Shown: one piece after another, positions 10,416-19,832 of the stretch
Position numbering within the stretch: the first letter of the stretch is position 1
Layout of the letters: each line of letters begins with the position of its first letter
Assembly (NCBI RefSeq): GCF_019693445.1
Contig: NZ_JAHRBL010000027.1
Location: 1-29,180 of the forward strand
Reading direction: 5' to 3'
Source of the DNA: Deinococcus aquaedulcis
GTDB lineage: Bacteria; Deinococcota; Deinococci; Deinococcales; Deinococcaceae
DNA: 29,180 nucleotides
Made by a program: the position numbers and the translations under genes
The notes under the pieces: generated by a model
What the model was told of the DNA's origin: nothing
Database searches by the model: none
The model's input: the letters and a program-made list of their open reading frames with translations, nothing else

Positions 10416-11188
10416 GCCTCGGAAATCTCCTGGAACGCCAGCCCCCGCACCAGTTCCCGCACCAGTTCCCGCGCCAGCTCCGGCACCAGATTCACGGCGT
10501 CCAGGTCTTGCACACCCACCCAGGCCGGCTCGTACGAGTTCTCTTCGCTGTGGCGTACGCCTTCGGGACCGTCGCCCAGGCGCATCTCCCCGCCCTGCCA
10601 CGTGACCAGAAAGTAGTGTTCGCGGTTGCCCAGGTTGTCCAGCACCAGCACTTCACGCTCCACGCGCACGGTCAGGTTCACTTCTTCCAGCATCTCGCGG
10701 GCGCAGGCTTCGGCGGGGGTTTCCTCGCCCTCAATGCCGCCACCGGGCAGGGTGGCGTAGGCACGGCCTTGTTTTCGGCGCAGCATCAGAAGAACCTGCT
10801 GCTGGTCGTTGAAGAGGATGCCAACGGAACGGGGTCTCATGGGGACTCCTTGAAATGGAATGGCCAATTGCCGCAACTTTCGTTGAAACCCCGCCGCGTC
10901 GCCCAGGGTATGAACATACGAAAGGTCTGACTTTCTATAAGAGATCAGGCCGCCGTCCGAAAGAGGCGTCACCAGCACCACATCAGCTGCGTGGGGTGAA
11001 GAGACTTCCCACGTCGTACAGGGCGCCCCAATGAGATGTGCTGGGGACAGGTGCCGACCCTGACCTTTGAGCACATATCGGCCAGGGCAGTTGGGAATTG
11101 CTTTCCAGGCGTAGGCGTCGAGAATGGCCGCTACGTTGGATGACTCCCTGTCGGTCTCCTCTGGCCGACTTGACGGCAAGCTGTCCAC
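10400..11188 (-). CDS. two-part protein: uncharacterised N-terminal domain fused to a Nudix hydrolase
   Basis: The full frame is 262 residues. Residues 1-115 form an uncharacterised domain (NCPGRYVLKG, DVVLVTPLSDGGLISYRK, DAAGFQRKLRQL). Residues 117-262 form a Nudix domain with the exact box G-x5-E-x7-R-E-x2-E-E in GGIEGEETPAEACAREMLEE. Nudix enzymes hydrolyse nucleoside-diphosphate-linked compounds, and the substrate here is unknown. The frame starts at GTG 11188, directly after the pheS stop. Met117 (ATG 10840) has a very good ribosome site, AAGGAG with 5-nt spacing, so a separate 146-residue Nudix protein is likely made too. The C-terminus contains a short Arg-Glu-Leu-Val repeat. The gene sits between pheS and pheT on the same strand. 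Confidence 0.8.
   Translation of the reverse strand: MDSLPSSRPEETDRESSNVAAILDAYAWKAIPNCPGRYVLKGQGRHLSPAHLIGAPCTTWEVSSPHAADVVLVTPLSDGGLISYRKSDLSYVHTLGDAAGFQRKLRQLAIPFQGVPMRPRSVGILFNDQQQVLLMLRRKQGRAYATLPGGGIEGEETPAEACAREMLEEVNLTVRVEREVLVLDNLGNREHYFLVTWQGGEMRLGDGPEGVRHSEENSYEPAWVGVQDLDAVNLVPELARELVRELVRGLAFQEISEAHSQE
10846..10851 (-). promoter_or_regulatory. internal Shine-Dalgarno for the Nudix domain
   Basis: AAGGAG on the minus strand sits 5 nt before an in-frame ATG (10840) in the middle of the DUF–Nudix frame. That ATG begins exactly at the Nudix domain (MRPRSVGILF), so a second, shorter product or a former gene boundary is likely. Confidence 0.55.
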
Positions 11189-12283
<1,095 letters not shown>

Positions 12284-12343
12284 TCAGGCCAGCCAACCCC
12301 CAGAACCGAAAAACGGCGAACGTGAACCGGCCTGGGGTGTCAT
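12284..12343 (-). CDS. putative pheS leader peptide (19 aa)
   Basis: The ORF reads MTPQAGSRSPFFGSGGWLA and stops at TGA 12286-12284, shortly before the attenuator hairpin. It carries two adjacent Phe codons (TTT TTC). Its ATG lies 7 nt after a TAGGCT box, so it would be a leaderless message. This matches the logic of amino-acid attenuation known for E. coli pheST (pheM), but only two Phe codons are present, so the call is tentative. I saw no T-box consensus. Confidence 0.45.
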   Translation of the reverse strand: MTPQAGSRSPFFGSGGWLA

Positions 12344-12350
12344 GTGGCCC

Positions 12351-12356
12351 AGCCTA
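12351..12356 (-). promoter_or_regulatory. -10 box of the pheS leader
   Basis: TAGGCT on the minus strand ends 7 nt before the leader ATG. A weak TTCTTC lies 17 nt upstream as the -35. Confidence 0.4.
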
Positions 12357-12405
12357 GCAGACAGGGGCCTCATGAAGAAATCCGCCAGATGGACCGCCGG
12401 TCAAA

Positions 12406-12436
12406 TTGACATACCCATCACAATTCGGTGGACAAT
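12406..12436 (+). promoter_or_regulatory. promoter of the lamin-tail lipoprotein gene
   Basis: A perfect -35 TTGACA (12406-12411) is followed by GACAAT (12431-12436) with a 19-nt spacer. The spacer is slightly long. AAGGA at 12437-12441 then serves as ribosome site for ATG 12446. Confidence 0.45.
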
Positions 12437-12445
12437 AAGGATCCG

Positions 12446-13780
12446 ATGCAACCCAATCTGCCGGTCCGGCGCCTGATGGCGCTCGCTTCCCTTGCCCTTC
12501 TTCTGCCTGCCTGTGGCCGTACCGCGCAGAGCAGCGCCCCACTGGCCGCCCTGGCTGCAGCGGGCGAACCCGTCCTGAATGAGCTGTACTACGACGCGCC
12601 GAGCACCGACACCGGCACCTTTATCGAACTGAAGGGCCCGGCTGGCAAAAGCCTGAGCGGCTACACCCTGGCGGCCTACGACACCGCTGGCACCCAGTAC
12701 CGCACGATCACCCTGTCGGGCACCATTCCGGCCAGCGGGTACTACGTGGTGGCCCAGGACACCACGGTCCCGAACCGCACCCTGGTGAGCAGCAGCGCCG
12801 ACCTGAACAACGGCAGCGGCAGCCTGCGCCTGCTGAACGCCGGCGCCGTGGTGGATGCAGTGGCCTACGGCACCCCCACCACCGGGCGCGGCGAGGGCAC
12901 CCCCGCCCCCACCACCGGCGCGGGCAGCGCCCTGGCCCGCGTGCCCGACGGCCAGGACACGGGCGCCAACAGTGCCGACTTCAAGGTGCAGGCGGCCACC
13001 CCGGGCGCGGCAAACGGCGGCGGAACAGGCGGCGGGGGCGGCACGGCCAAGAAGGTGCTGTTTGACCTCACCAAGGCGGAGGACGCGGGCAACGCGGACT
13101 GGCGCATTGACGGCGCGTACAGCGATTACGCCAATGCCCTGCGGGGCCTGGGCTACACGGTGGCCAGCCTGACCGGCACCGCCGTGACCTCCACCAGCTT
13201 GTCTGGCGTGTCCGTGCTGGTCATTCCCGAGCCGCAAAACCCGTTCAGCGACAGCGAGCGCGCGGCCATTCAAAGCTTCGTGCAGAACGGGGGTGGGGTC
13301 TTTTTCATCACCGACCACCGCGTCAGTGACCGCAACAACAACGGCTGGGACAGCCCCGAAGTCTTCAACGGCTGGGACGGCAGCACGCCCAGCAGCGTCA
13401 GCACCAGCCTGCAGGCCAGCCTGAACACCGACGGTCTGTTCGGCCTGAAAGCGTCGTTCAACTCCAGTTTCAGTGATCCGGTGTACACCGCCGCGCCGCT
13501 GACCACCCACCCCATCCTGAACGGCGTGAGCAGCGCCGGCGTGTATGTGGGTACCAGCGTGGACGTTTTGGCGGGCACCGCTCTCATGGGCACCGGGGGC
13601 AAGACCTACCTGGCCGTGAACAGCGTGGGGGGTGGCCGCGTGGCGATGTGGGGCGACAGCAGCACCTTCGGGGACAACACCTACTCGGACGGCAGCACCG
13701 GGCAGTACAACAACTGGCCCAACCTCAGCAACGCGGCGCTGGGCAAGAATGTGGTGCGCTGGCTGGCCGGCGACCTTTAA
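12446..13780 (+). CDS. lamin-tail-domain lipoprotein with C-terminal GATase-like/ThuA-like fold
   Basis: The 444-residue protein begins with a lipoprotein signal, MQPNLPVRRLMALASLALLLPAC, with Cys24 in the lipobox, so it is predicted to be exported and lipid-anchored. Residues about 38-190 resemble a lamin-tail domain (EPVLNELYYDAPSTDTGTFIEL ... LSGYTLAAYD ... GYYVVAQD ... VVDAVAYG ... ATPGAANGG). A Gly-rich linker follows. The C-terminal half (KKVLFDLTKAEDAGNADW ... VLVIPEPQNPFSDSE ... FVQNGGGVFFITDHR ... GGGRVAMWGDSSTFGDN) looks like a class I glutamine-amidotransferase-like or DUF4350-like fold without an obvious Cys nucleophile. It may bind carbohydrate or act as a scaffold, which is inference. 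The ATG at 12446 is preferred over GTG 12428 because of the AAGGA site and the signal sequence. Confidence 0.85.
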   Translation: MQPNLPVRRLMALASLALLLPACGRTAQSSAPLAALAAAGEPVLNELYYDAPSTDTGTFIELKGPAGKSLSGYTLAAYDTAGTQYRTITLSGTIPASGYYVVAQDTTVPNRTLVSSSADLNNGSGSLRLLNAGAVVDAVAYGTPTTGRGEGTPAPTTGAGSALARVPDGQDTGANSADFKVQAATPGAANGGGTGGGGGTAKKVLFDLTKAEDAGNADWRIDGAYSDYANALRGLGYTVASLTGTAVTSTSLSGVSVLVIPEPQNPFSDSERAAIQSFVQNGGGVFFITDHRVSDRNNNGWDSPEVFNGWDGSTPSSVSTSLQASLNTDGLFGLKASFNSSFSDPVYTAAPLTTHPILNGVSSAGVYVGTSVDVLAGTALMGTGGKTYLAVNSVGGGRVAMWGDSSTFGDNTYSDGSTGQYNNWPNLSNAALGKNVVRWLAGDL

Positions 13781-13798
13781 AGAAACTTAAGCTGACCC

Positions 13799-13834
13799 GC
13801 TGGCCCCCGCACTCCAGGGGCCAGCTTCTTTTTT
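13799..13834 (+). terminator. rho-independent terminator of the lamin-tail gene
   Basis: GCTGGCCCC (13799-13807) pairs perfectly with GGGGCCAGC (13817-13825) and is followed by TTCTTTTTT. Confidence 0.9.
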
Positions 13835-13864
13835 CGGCGCCCAGACGCGTGCGAGGATGCCCTC

Positions 13865-13912
13865 ATGATCGTCTCTGTCCTCCTCTTGCTGCCCTGGGGG
13901 TCCCATGGGTGA
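13865..13912 (+). CDS. possible 15-codon upstream ORF overlapping the antiporter start
   Basis: ATG 13865 opens MIVSVLLLLPWGSHG and stops at TGA 13910-13912, just after the antiporter ATG at 13905. The antiporter start has no good Shine-Dalgarno (only CTGGGGG), so translational coupling from this short hydrophobic ORF is possible. Chance is also possible. Confidence 0.22.
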   Translation: MIVSVLLLLPWGSHG

Positions 13913-15374
13913 AGTGCACGCCGAAGGCTACCTGTTGGCGGCCGGGGTGCTGCTGCTGGTCAGCCTGCTCGTCAGCCGGCTGGGTGGTCGGCTGGGCATT
14001 CCTGGGCTGCTGCTGTTTCTGGGCGTGGGCATGCTGTTCGGCAGCGACGGCCTGGGCATTCAGTTTCAGGATTACGGTCTGGCGCAGGCCATCGGCACGG
14101 TGGCGCTGTGTTTCATCCTGTTTCAGGGGGGGCTGGACACCAACTGGGCCAAGACCCGCCCCGTGGTGCGCCGGGGCCTGAGCCTCGCCACCGTGGGCGT
14201 GCTGGCCACGGCTGGGGTCATGGCGGCCTTTACCCACTACGCCTTTGGCTTTCCCTGGCTGACCGCGTGGCTGCTGGGCGCCATTGTCAGCAGCACCGAT
14301 GCCAGCGCCGTATTCTCGGTGCTCAAAGAGCGCAACCTGGGCCTGAAGGGCGACATTGACCCCCTGCTGGAATTCGAGTCCGGGGGCAACGACCCGATGG
14401 CGGTGTTTCTGACGGTGGGGATTCTGGAGCTCATGGCCCACCCGGGCCAGGGTGTCCTGAGCATCGCGCCGCTGTTTCTCAAGGAAATGGTGCTGGGCGC
14501 GCTGCTGGGTCTGGCGCTGGGCCGGGCGGCCCTGTGGCTGCTCAACCGCGTGCAGTTGCAGTTTGAAGGGCTGTACTCGGTGCTGATGCTGGCGCTGGCC
14601 CTGATTATCTTTGCTGGCACCGCCCTGGTGGGTGGCAGCGGCTTTCTGGCCATCTACATCGCGGGCGTGCTGCTGGGCAACGCCGACTTTATCCACAAGC
14701 GCTCCCTGATCGGCTTTCACGACGGCCTCTCGTGGCTGATGCAGGTGGGCATGTTCCTCACACTGGGGCTGCTGGTCAATCCCCACGAACTGCTGCCCAC
14801 GGCGGGACTGGCCCTGGCCTGCTCCTTGATGCTGGTGTTTGTGGCGCGGCCGGTCAGCGTGTACCTCTCGCTGGCCAACGCCCGCATGCCACTGAACGAG
14901 AAAAGCATGGTGGCCTGGGTGGGCCTGCGCGGCGCGGTGCCCATCGTGCTGGCCACCTTTCCGCTGGTGGCCGGCATCCCGGAGGCGCGCACCCTCTTTA
15001 ACATCGTCTTTTTTATCGTGCTTACCAGCGTGCTGCTGCAGGGCACCACCCTGACCCTGGTGGCCCGCTGGCTGCACGTCCGCGAGGAAATTCCGGTGCA
15101 GGCCACCTACCCCATCACCTACACCCCCACCGGCCACAACAAGAACGAGATGGTGGAAGTGGAAGTCATGCGCGGCAGCCTCGCGGACGGTGGCCGCATC
15201 GTGGACCTGCACCTGCCCCCCGAGGCCCTGGTGATTCTGGTGCACCGGGCCGGCGAATTCCTGATTCCCAAAGGCGCCACCCAGCTCCTGGCCGGCGACA
15301 GCGTGCTGGTCCTGGCCGGCGACACTGAGCTGCAGGAAGTGCGGCGAGTACTGGGCCGGCAGCCAGCTGGTTAG
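13905..15374 (+). CDS. cvrA: CPA1-family potassium(cation)/proton antiporter with TrkA-C domain
   Basis: The 489-residue membrane protein has about 12 hydrophobic segments covering residues 5-390 (e.g. LLAAGVLLLVSLLV, LLLFLGVGMLFG, IGTVALCFILFQGGLD). Ion-translocation motifs are STDASAVFSVL and FESGGNDPMAVFLT, the latter with the Asn-Asp pair typical of CPA transporters. WVGLRGAVPIVLATFPL matches the NhaP2/CvrA C-terminal half. A soluble tail (about 400-489: VEVEVMRGSLADGG ... LPPEALVILVHR ... LLAGDSVLVLAGD) is a TrkA-C ligand-binding domain. It probably exchanges K+ or Na+ for H+ at the inner membrane. The start ATG 13905 is the first methionine before the first membrane segment. Confidence 0.92.
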   Translation: MGEVHAEGYLLAAGVLLLVSLLVSRLGGRLGIPGLLLFLGVGMLFGSDGLGIQFQDYGLAQAIGTVALCFILFQGGLDTNWAKTRPVVRRGLSLATVGVLATAGVMAAFTHYAFGFPWLTAWLLGAIVSSTDASAVFSVLKERNLGLKGDIDPLLEFESGGNDPMAVFLTVGILELMAHPGQGVLSIAPLFLKEMVLGALLGLALGRAALWLLNRVQLQFEGLYSVLMLALALIIFAGTALVGGSGFLAIYIAGVLLGNADFIHKRSLIGFHDGLSWLMQVGMFLTLGLLVNPHELLPTAGLALACSLMLVFVARPVSVYLSLANARMPLNEKSMVAWVGLRGAVPIVLATFPLVAGIPEARTLFNIVFFIVLTSVLLQGTTLTLVARWLHVREEIPVQATYPITYTPTGHNKNEMVEVEVMRGSLADGGRIVDLHLPPEALVILVHRAGEFLIPKGATQLLAGDSVLVLAGDTELQEVRRVLGRQPAG

Positions 15375-15387
15375 GAATAGTCGAGTT

Positions 15388-15824
15388 TCAATCGCAATTT
15401 TCGTGAATCAGGATGCCTGGGCCATAAGCCGTCAATACCGGCACCCAGGCTTCTGTCAGCTCGTCCATGCGCGTCCGGTCAAAGGCCAAGAACGCTCGCT
15501 CATCACCGTCCCGAGCGGTATGCCAGAGGGGAATCTTTTCCACGATGTTAGTTAGGTCATCTAAGTCCTGCTCCGTCCACCAGTTAAAGGGTGTTCCGGG
15601 GTAGGGCGGATTCCCGTGATAGCGCCCAAACATGCGAACCAACGCCTGTAAATGCTCGGCTCTAAAGATCGGGATGAGGAAACCTTCTATGCTGCGTTCC
15701 TCGCAGGCGTGTCCTCCAACCTGACTGGCGTACACCACGCCCGTAGGAGCCTGCACGACCACGACGACGCCAGAACCTTCCGTGCATCCGGGTCCAGGAA
15801 CACGTAAGCGAGTTCATTTTTCAT
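15388..15824 (-). pseudogene. DUF6210-like protein gene with a probable frameshift near its 5' end
   Basis: The minus frame 15762-15388 encodes 124 residues resembling the DUF6210 family: QAPTGVVYASQVGGHACEERSIEGFLIPI, then a Trp-rich middle and WHTARDGDERAFLAFDR. In that frame the only usable start is GTG 15762, which would begin inside the expected first beta-strand. Upstream, a different frame starts at ATG 15824 ([16 protein letters not shown]), which looks like the missing N-terminus. Joining the two needs one extra base near 15775-15780. The resulting DPD...GSGVVVVVQAPTGVVY would be continuous. Either a one-base deletion inactivated the gene or there is a sequencing error. A short product from GTG 15762 remains possible. 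The function of the family is unknown. Confidence 0.58.
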
Positions 15825-15933
15825 GGTGTGTCATCTTGCTCGGGCCAGGCTGCTTGTTTCAATCTTTGCACCACGTCTGCCCTGCAAAGACACGCCGCCC
15901 AGCCGGCACAGCCCGCAGTGTTACCGTGACCCT

Positions 15934-17160
15934 ATGACCAGCACCGCTGCACCCACCCAGGCCCGCGACACGGCCGTCTTTGACCTGATCGCCCAGGAAG
16001 CCGAGCGCCAGCGCGTGGGGCTGGAACTCATCGCCTCAGAGAACTTCACCTCGGCGGCCGTGCGCGAAGCCCAGGGCTCGCTGCTGACCAACAAGTACGC
16101 AGAAGGGTACCCCGGCAAGCGCTGGTACGGCGGCTGCGAGATCGTGGATCAGGTGGAGCAGCTGGCCATTGACCGCGTCAAGGAACTGTTCGGCGCCGCG
16201 TGGGCCAACGTGCAGCCGCACTCGGGCAGCAGCGCCAACCTCGCGGTGTACAACGCCCTGATTGAGCCCGGCAGCACCGTGCTGGGCATGGACCTCTCGC
16301 ACGGCGGGCACCTGACGCACGGCAACCCGGTGAACTTCTCGGGGCTGCGCTACCAGATCGTGGGGTACAAGGTGAACCCCGAAACCGAGCGGATTGACAT
16401 GGACGAGGTGCGCCGCCTTGCCCACGAGCATCAGCCCAAAATGATCATTGCGGGCGCCAGCGCCTACAGCCGCACCATTGACTTCGCGGCCTTCCGCGCG
16501 GTGGCCGACGAGGTGGGCGCCATTCTGTTTGCCGACATCGCCCACATTGCGGGCCTGATCGCCGCCGGGGTGCACCCCAACGCGCTGCCCCACGCGCATG
16601 TGGTGGCCAGCACCACCCACAAGACCCTGCGTGGTCCACGCGGCGGCATCATTCTCAGCAACGACCCCGAACTGGGCGCCAAGATTGACCGCGCCGTGTT
16701 CCCCGGCTACCAAGGCGGCCCGCTGGAGCATGTAATCGCCGCCAAGGCCGTGGCCTTTGGCGAGGCGCTGCAGCCTGAATTCAAAACCTACGCCGCACAG
16801 ATCATCAGGAACGCGCAGGCGCTGGCCGCTGCCTTTCAGGACCTGGGCTACCGCGTGGTGTCGGGCGGCACCGACAACCACCTGCTGGTGCTGGACCTGC
16901 GCCCCCAGGGCCTGAACGGCACCAAGGCCACCAAGCGGCTGGACGCCAACCACATCACCATCTCCAAGTCCACCCTGCCCTACGACACCGAAAAAATCCT
17001 GCACGGCGGCGGCATTCGCATTGGCACGCCGGCTGTCACCACGCGCGGCATGGTCGAGAGCGACATGCCCACCATCGCCGGCCTGATTGACCGTGCCCTG
17101 AAAGGCGAGGACGTGAAGGCCGAGGTCCACGCCTTCGCCGCGCGCTTTCCGCTGCCCTGA
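15934..17160 (+). CDS. glyA: serine hydroxymethyltransferase
   Basis: The enzyme has 408 residues. It converts serine and tetrahydrofolate to glycine and 5,10-methylene-THF using PLP. Key motifs are [10 protein letters not shown] (31-40), [17 protein letters not shown] (53-69), [11 protein letters not shown], the [16 protein letters not shown] segment with the PLP-binding Asp201, and [13 protein letters not shown] with the Schiff-base Lys230. [19 protein letters not shown] and [11 protein letters not shown] complete the family pattern. ATG 15934 is chosen because it precedes the conserved start of the family. TACCGT at 15922-15927 ends 6 nt before it, consistent with leaderless translation. 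A strong terminator follows, so it is a single-gene unit. Confidence 0.97.
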   Translation: MTSTAAPTQARDTAVFDLIAQEAERQRVGLELIASENFTSAAVREAQGSLLTNKYAEGYPGKRWYGGCEIVDQVEQLAIDRVKELFGAAWANVQPHSGSSANLAVYNALIEPGSTVLGMDLSHGGHLTHGNPVNFSGLRYQIVGYKVNPETERIDMDEVRRLAHEHQPKMIIAGASAYSRTIDFAAFRAVADEVGAILFADIAHIAGLIAAGVHPNALPHAHVVASTTHKTLRGPRGGIILSNDPELGAKIDRAVFPGYQGGPLEHVIAAKAVAFGEALQPEFKTYAAQIIRNAQALAAAFQDLGYRVVSGGTDNHLLVLDLRPQGLNGTKATKRLDANHITISKSTLPYDTEKILHGGGIRIGTPAVTTRGMVESDMPTIAGLIDRALKGEDVKAEVHAFAARFPLP

Positions 17161-17253
17161 GGCTGGGCTCCTCTCAGATGAAGGGCGGGCCATGCCCACC
17201 CCAATGAATGGGCAGGCGCCCCACAACGGTGCCGCCCCGAACCACCCCAGAGG

Positions 17254-17280
17254 GGGGCCACGCGGCCCCTTTTCTCTTTT
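17254..17280 (+). terminator. terminator downstream of glyA
   Basis: GGGGCC (17254-17259), a four-base loop and GGCCCC (17264-17269) are followed by TTTTCTCTTTT. Confidence 0.85.
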
Positions 17281-17322
17281 GTGAGGTTTTCCTCATTGGG
17301 TGTGTCATAGTAGAGCCATCTC

Positions 17323-18402
17323 ATGACCATGGTGGACGCTTCCGGGAACTTCGCTGAGCTGACCTTGCGGCTCACGCGGTTGGGGCTCACGGCCCCCGAC
17401 CTGGGCAGCGCCATGCAGCCGGTGCTGGACGCGCTGCTGCTTCACACGGGCGCGCATGGAGCCGGCTATTACCAGTGGTGGGCCCCGGACAACCTGTACC
17501 GGGTGCGCGCCGAAAGTGGAGTGCAGCCGCTGGGCCGCTGGCGCCAGGGCCTGTCGCCGCAGCTGCCGCTGGTGCGCGCGCTGGCCCAGGCGCAGGAGCC
17601 CCTGTTTATTGCCGATATCCGCACGCACCCGGCCGCGCGCACCTTTGCGGTGCCGGGCCTGCGCTCGCTGAGCGCGGCGCCCGTGCACGACCCCGGGGGC
17701 CGCTTGATCGGCACGCTGCTGCTGCTGGGGCTCTCGCCCCAGGCGTGGTCGGCAGCCGAGCAGGCGCTGGTGCGGGGCGTGACGGGCCTGATGGCCCTGC
17801 TGGCTGCCCGCCTGGACGCCGAGGAACGCGAGCGGCACGCCCACGAAAGTGCCCTGCGCGCCCTGGGCCTGTGCCTGGAAGCCCGCAGCGCCGAAACCCA
17901 CGGCCACACCGACCGGGTGACCCGGCTGGCCACGCAGCTGGGCCAGGCCCTGGACCTCAATGAAGAGGACCTGTGCGCCCTGCGCTGGGGGGCGTACCTG
18001 CACGACATTGGCAAACTGAGCCTGCCCGACGAGATCCTGCACTGCCCCGGCCCCCTGACCGACGACATGCGCGAGCGGATGCGCCGCCATGTGGACGAAG
18101 GGGTCAATCTGGCCCGGCAACTGCCCTTCCTGCCGGGCGAGGCCCTGAATGTGGTGGCGGCCCACCACGAACGCTGGGACGGCACCGGCTATCCCCGGGG
18201 GGTGTGCGGCGAAGCCATTCCGCTGACCGCGCGCATTTTTGCGGTGTGCGACGTGTTCGACGCCCTGACCAGCAGCCGCACCTACAAGGCTGCCTGGAGC
18301 GCCGACGAGGCCCTGAGCTTTATCCAGGCGGCCAGCGGCACCCACTTTGACCCCCGGGTGGTGCGCGCCCTGACCGGCGTGCTGGGCCGGGCCCAGGCCT
18401 AA
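17323..18402 (+). CDS. GAF–HD-GYP protein, probable cyclic-di-GMP phosphodiesterase
   Basis: The protein has 359 residues and no membrane segment. Residues about 20-165 form a GAF-like sensor domain. A short charged linker (EERERHAHES) follows. Residues 180-355 form an HD-GYP domain. All hallmark residues are present: HTDRV (195-199), HDIGK (227-231, the metal-binding HD), the RHVDEG His256, HHERWDGTGYP (281-291, including the GYP) and DVFDALTS. HD-GYP enzymes hydrolyse c-di-GMP via pGpG to GMP. The GAF ligand is unknown. TAGAGC at 17311-17316 ends 6 nt before ATG 17323. A short inverted repeat TGAGG/CCTCA at 17282-17295 precedes it and could be part of the promoter. Confidence 0.92.
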   Translation: MTMVDASGNFAELTLRLTRLGLTAPDLGSAMQPVLDALLLHTGAHGAGYYQWWAPDNLYRVRAESGVQPLGRWRQGLSPQLPLVRALAQAQEPLFIADIRTHPAARTFAVPGLRSLSAAPVHDPGGRLIGTLLLLGLSPQAWSAAEQALVRGVTGLMALLAARLDAEERERHAHESALRALGLCLEARSAETHGHTDRVTRLATQLGQALDLNEEDLCALRWGAYLHDIGKLSLPDEILHCPGPLTDDMRERMRRHVDEGVNLARQLPFLPGEALNVVAAHHERWDGTGYPRGVCGEAIPLTARIFAVCDVFDALTSSRTYKAAWSADEALSFIQAASGTHFDPRVVRALTGVLGRAQA

Positions 18403-18451
18403 GGCCACGGCAGACCGCCGCCTGCATCACAGACGGGTCACCCGGCGCGCC

Positions 18452-18457
18452 TATACT
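18452..18457 (+). promoter_or_regulatory. -10 box of the substrate-binding protein gene
   Basis: TATACT ends 7 nt before ATG 18465, so the transcript is likely leaderless. No good -35 hexamer is visible. Confidence 0.5.
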
Positions 18458-18464
18458 CGCCCTC

Positions 18465-19412
<948 letters not shown>

Positions 19413-19542
19413 GCCAGCTCCCGACCCCTCCCCCTTCCCGAATGGTCCTGACCGAAGGCGCTTGCAGCGTGGCGCAGCGAAGGTAAAACACCAGCGGCTG
19501 TCCACCTCCCAGACAGCATCCGCAGACAACCTGCAGCCCTTG

Positions 19543-19567
19543 ACCGCGCCTGATCTGGGCGCGGTTT
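19543..19567 (+). terminator. probable terminator after the substrate-binding protein gene
   Basis: ACCGCGCC (19543-19550) pairs with GGCGCGGT (19558-19565) and is followed by only a short TTTGT tail. It lies 130 bases after the stop. Confidence 0.55.
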
Positions 19568-19605
19568 TGTCGTAGAAACCCTGCCCCTTTGCATCCGCCA
19601 CCCCC

Positions 19606-19625
19606 GCTAGGCGTGATGGCCTAGC
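19606..19625. repeat. short perfect inverted repeat (possible operator or hairpin)
   Basis: GCTAGGC and GCCTAGC flank a 6-nt spacer. The site lies upstream of the -10-like TGCTACGCT (19661-19668) of the small ORF–RIO kinase unit, where a regulator could bind. Function is unknown. Confidence 0.3.
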
Positions 19626-19697
19626 GCCGCAGATCTTCGTGACAGGCGCCGCATTTGCCTGCTACGCTGCGTTCATCACCGAAAGGAGGTGTTGCCT

Positions 19698-19817
19698 ATG
19701 ACCGACATCACTAACACCAAGACCGCTGCCCACCGAGTCTTTGTTCCTGCGTACAGGAGTGATTTTGTTTCACCAACCGTGGCCACCTCTGCCTTCGGGC
19801 GCATCCAAGCCTTGTAA
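19698..19817 (+). CDS. small ORF (39 aa) ahead of the RIO kinase
   Basis: ATG 19698 is preceded by an excellent Shine-Dalgarno, AAAGGAGGT, at 19682-19690. The ORF runs 39 codons to TAA 19815-19817 and ends 15 bases before the RIO kinase start. An extended -10-like TGCTACGCT lies at 19660-19668. The peptide starts MTDITNTKTAAHRVFVPAY and is rich in Thr, Ala and Val, with no signal peptide or Cys. I recognise no family. The strong ribosome site contrasts with the weak one of the kinase, so it may be a genuine small protein that couples kinase translation. Confidence 0.52.
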   Translation: MTDITNTKTAAHRVFVPAYRSDFVSPTVATSAFGRIQAL

Positions 19818-19832
19818 CCCCCCGGGGCGCCC

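Noticed and set aside
10441..10480. Tandem CACCAGTTCCCGC repeats as a CRISPR or regulatory array
   Set aside because: Only two to three units lie inside the Nudix coding frame, encoding a short Arg-Glu-Leu-Val repeat with no spacers.
12284..12445. T-box riboswitch upstream of pheS
   Set aside because: The conserved T-box antiterminator sequence (TGGNACCGCG type) could not be found. Leader-peptide attenuation fits better.
12401..13510. 369-codon minus-strand open frame opposite the lamin-tail gene
   Set aside because: It is the antisense shadow of a GC-rich gene with a signal peptide. Its translation is Gly/Ala/Arg/His-rich without motifs.
13863..15245. 460-codon minus-strand open frame opposite the antiporter
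   Set aside because: His/Gln/Gly-rich low-complexity translation. The plus strand encodes a clear 12-segment antiporter.
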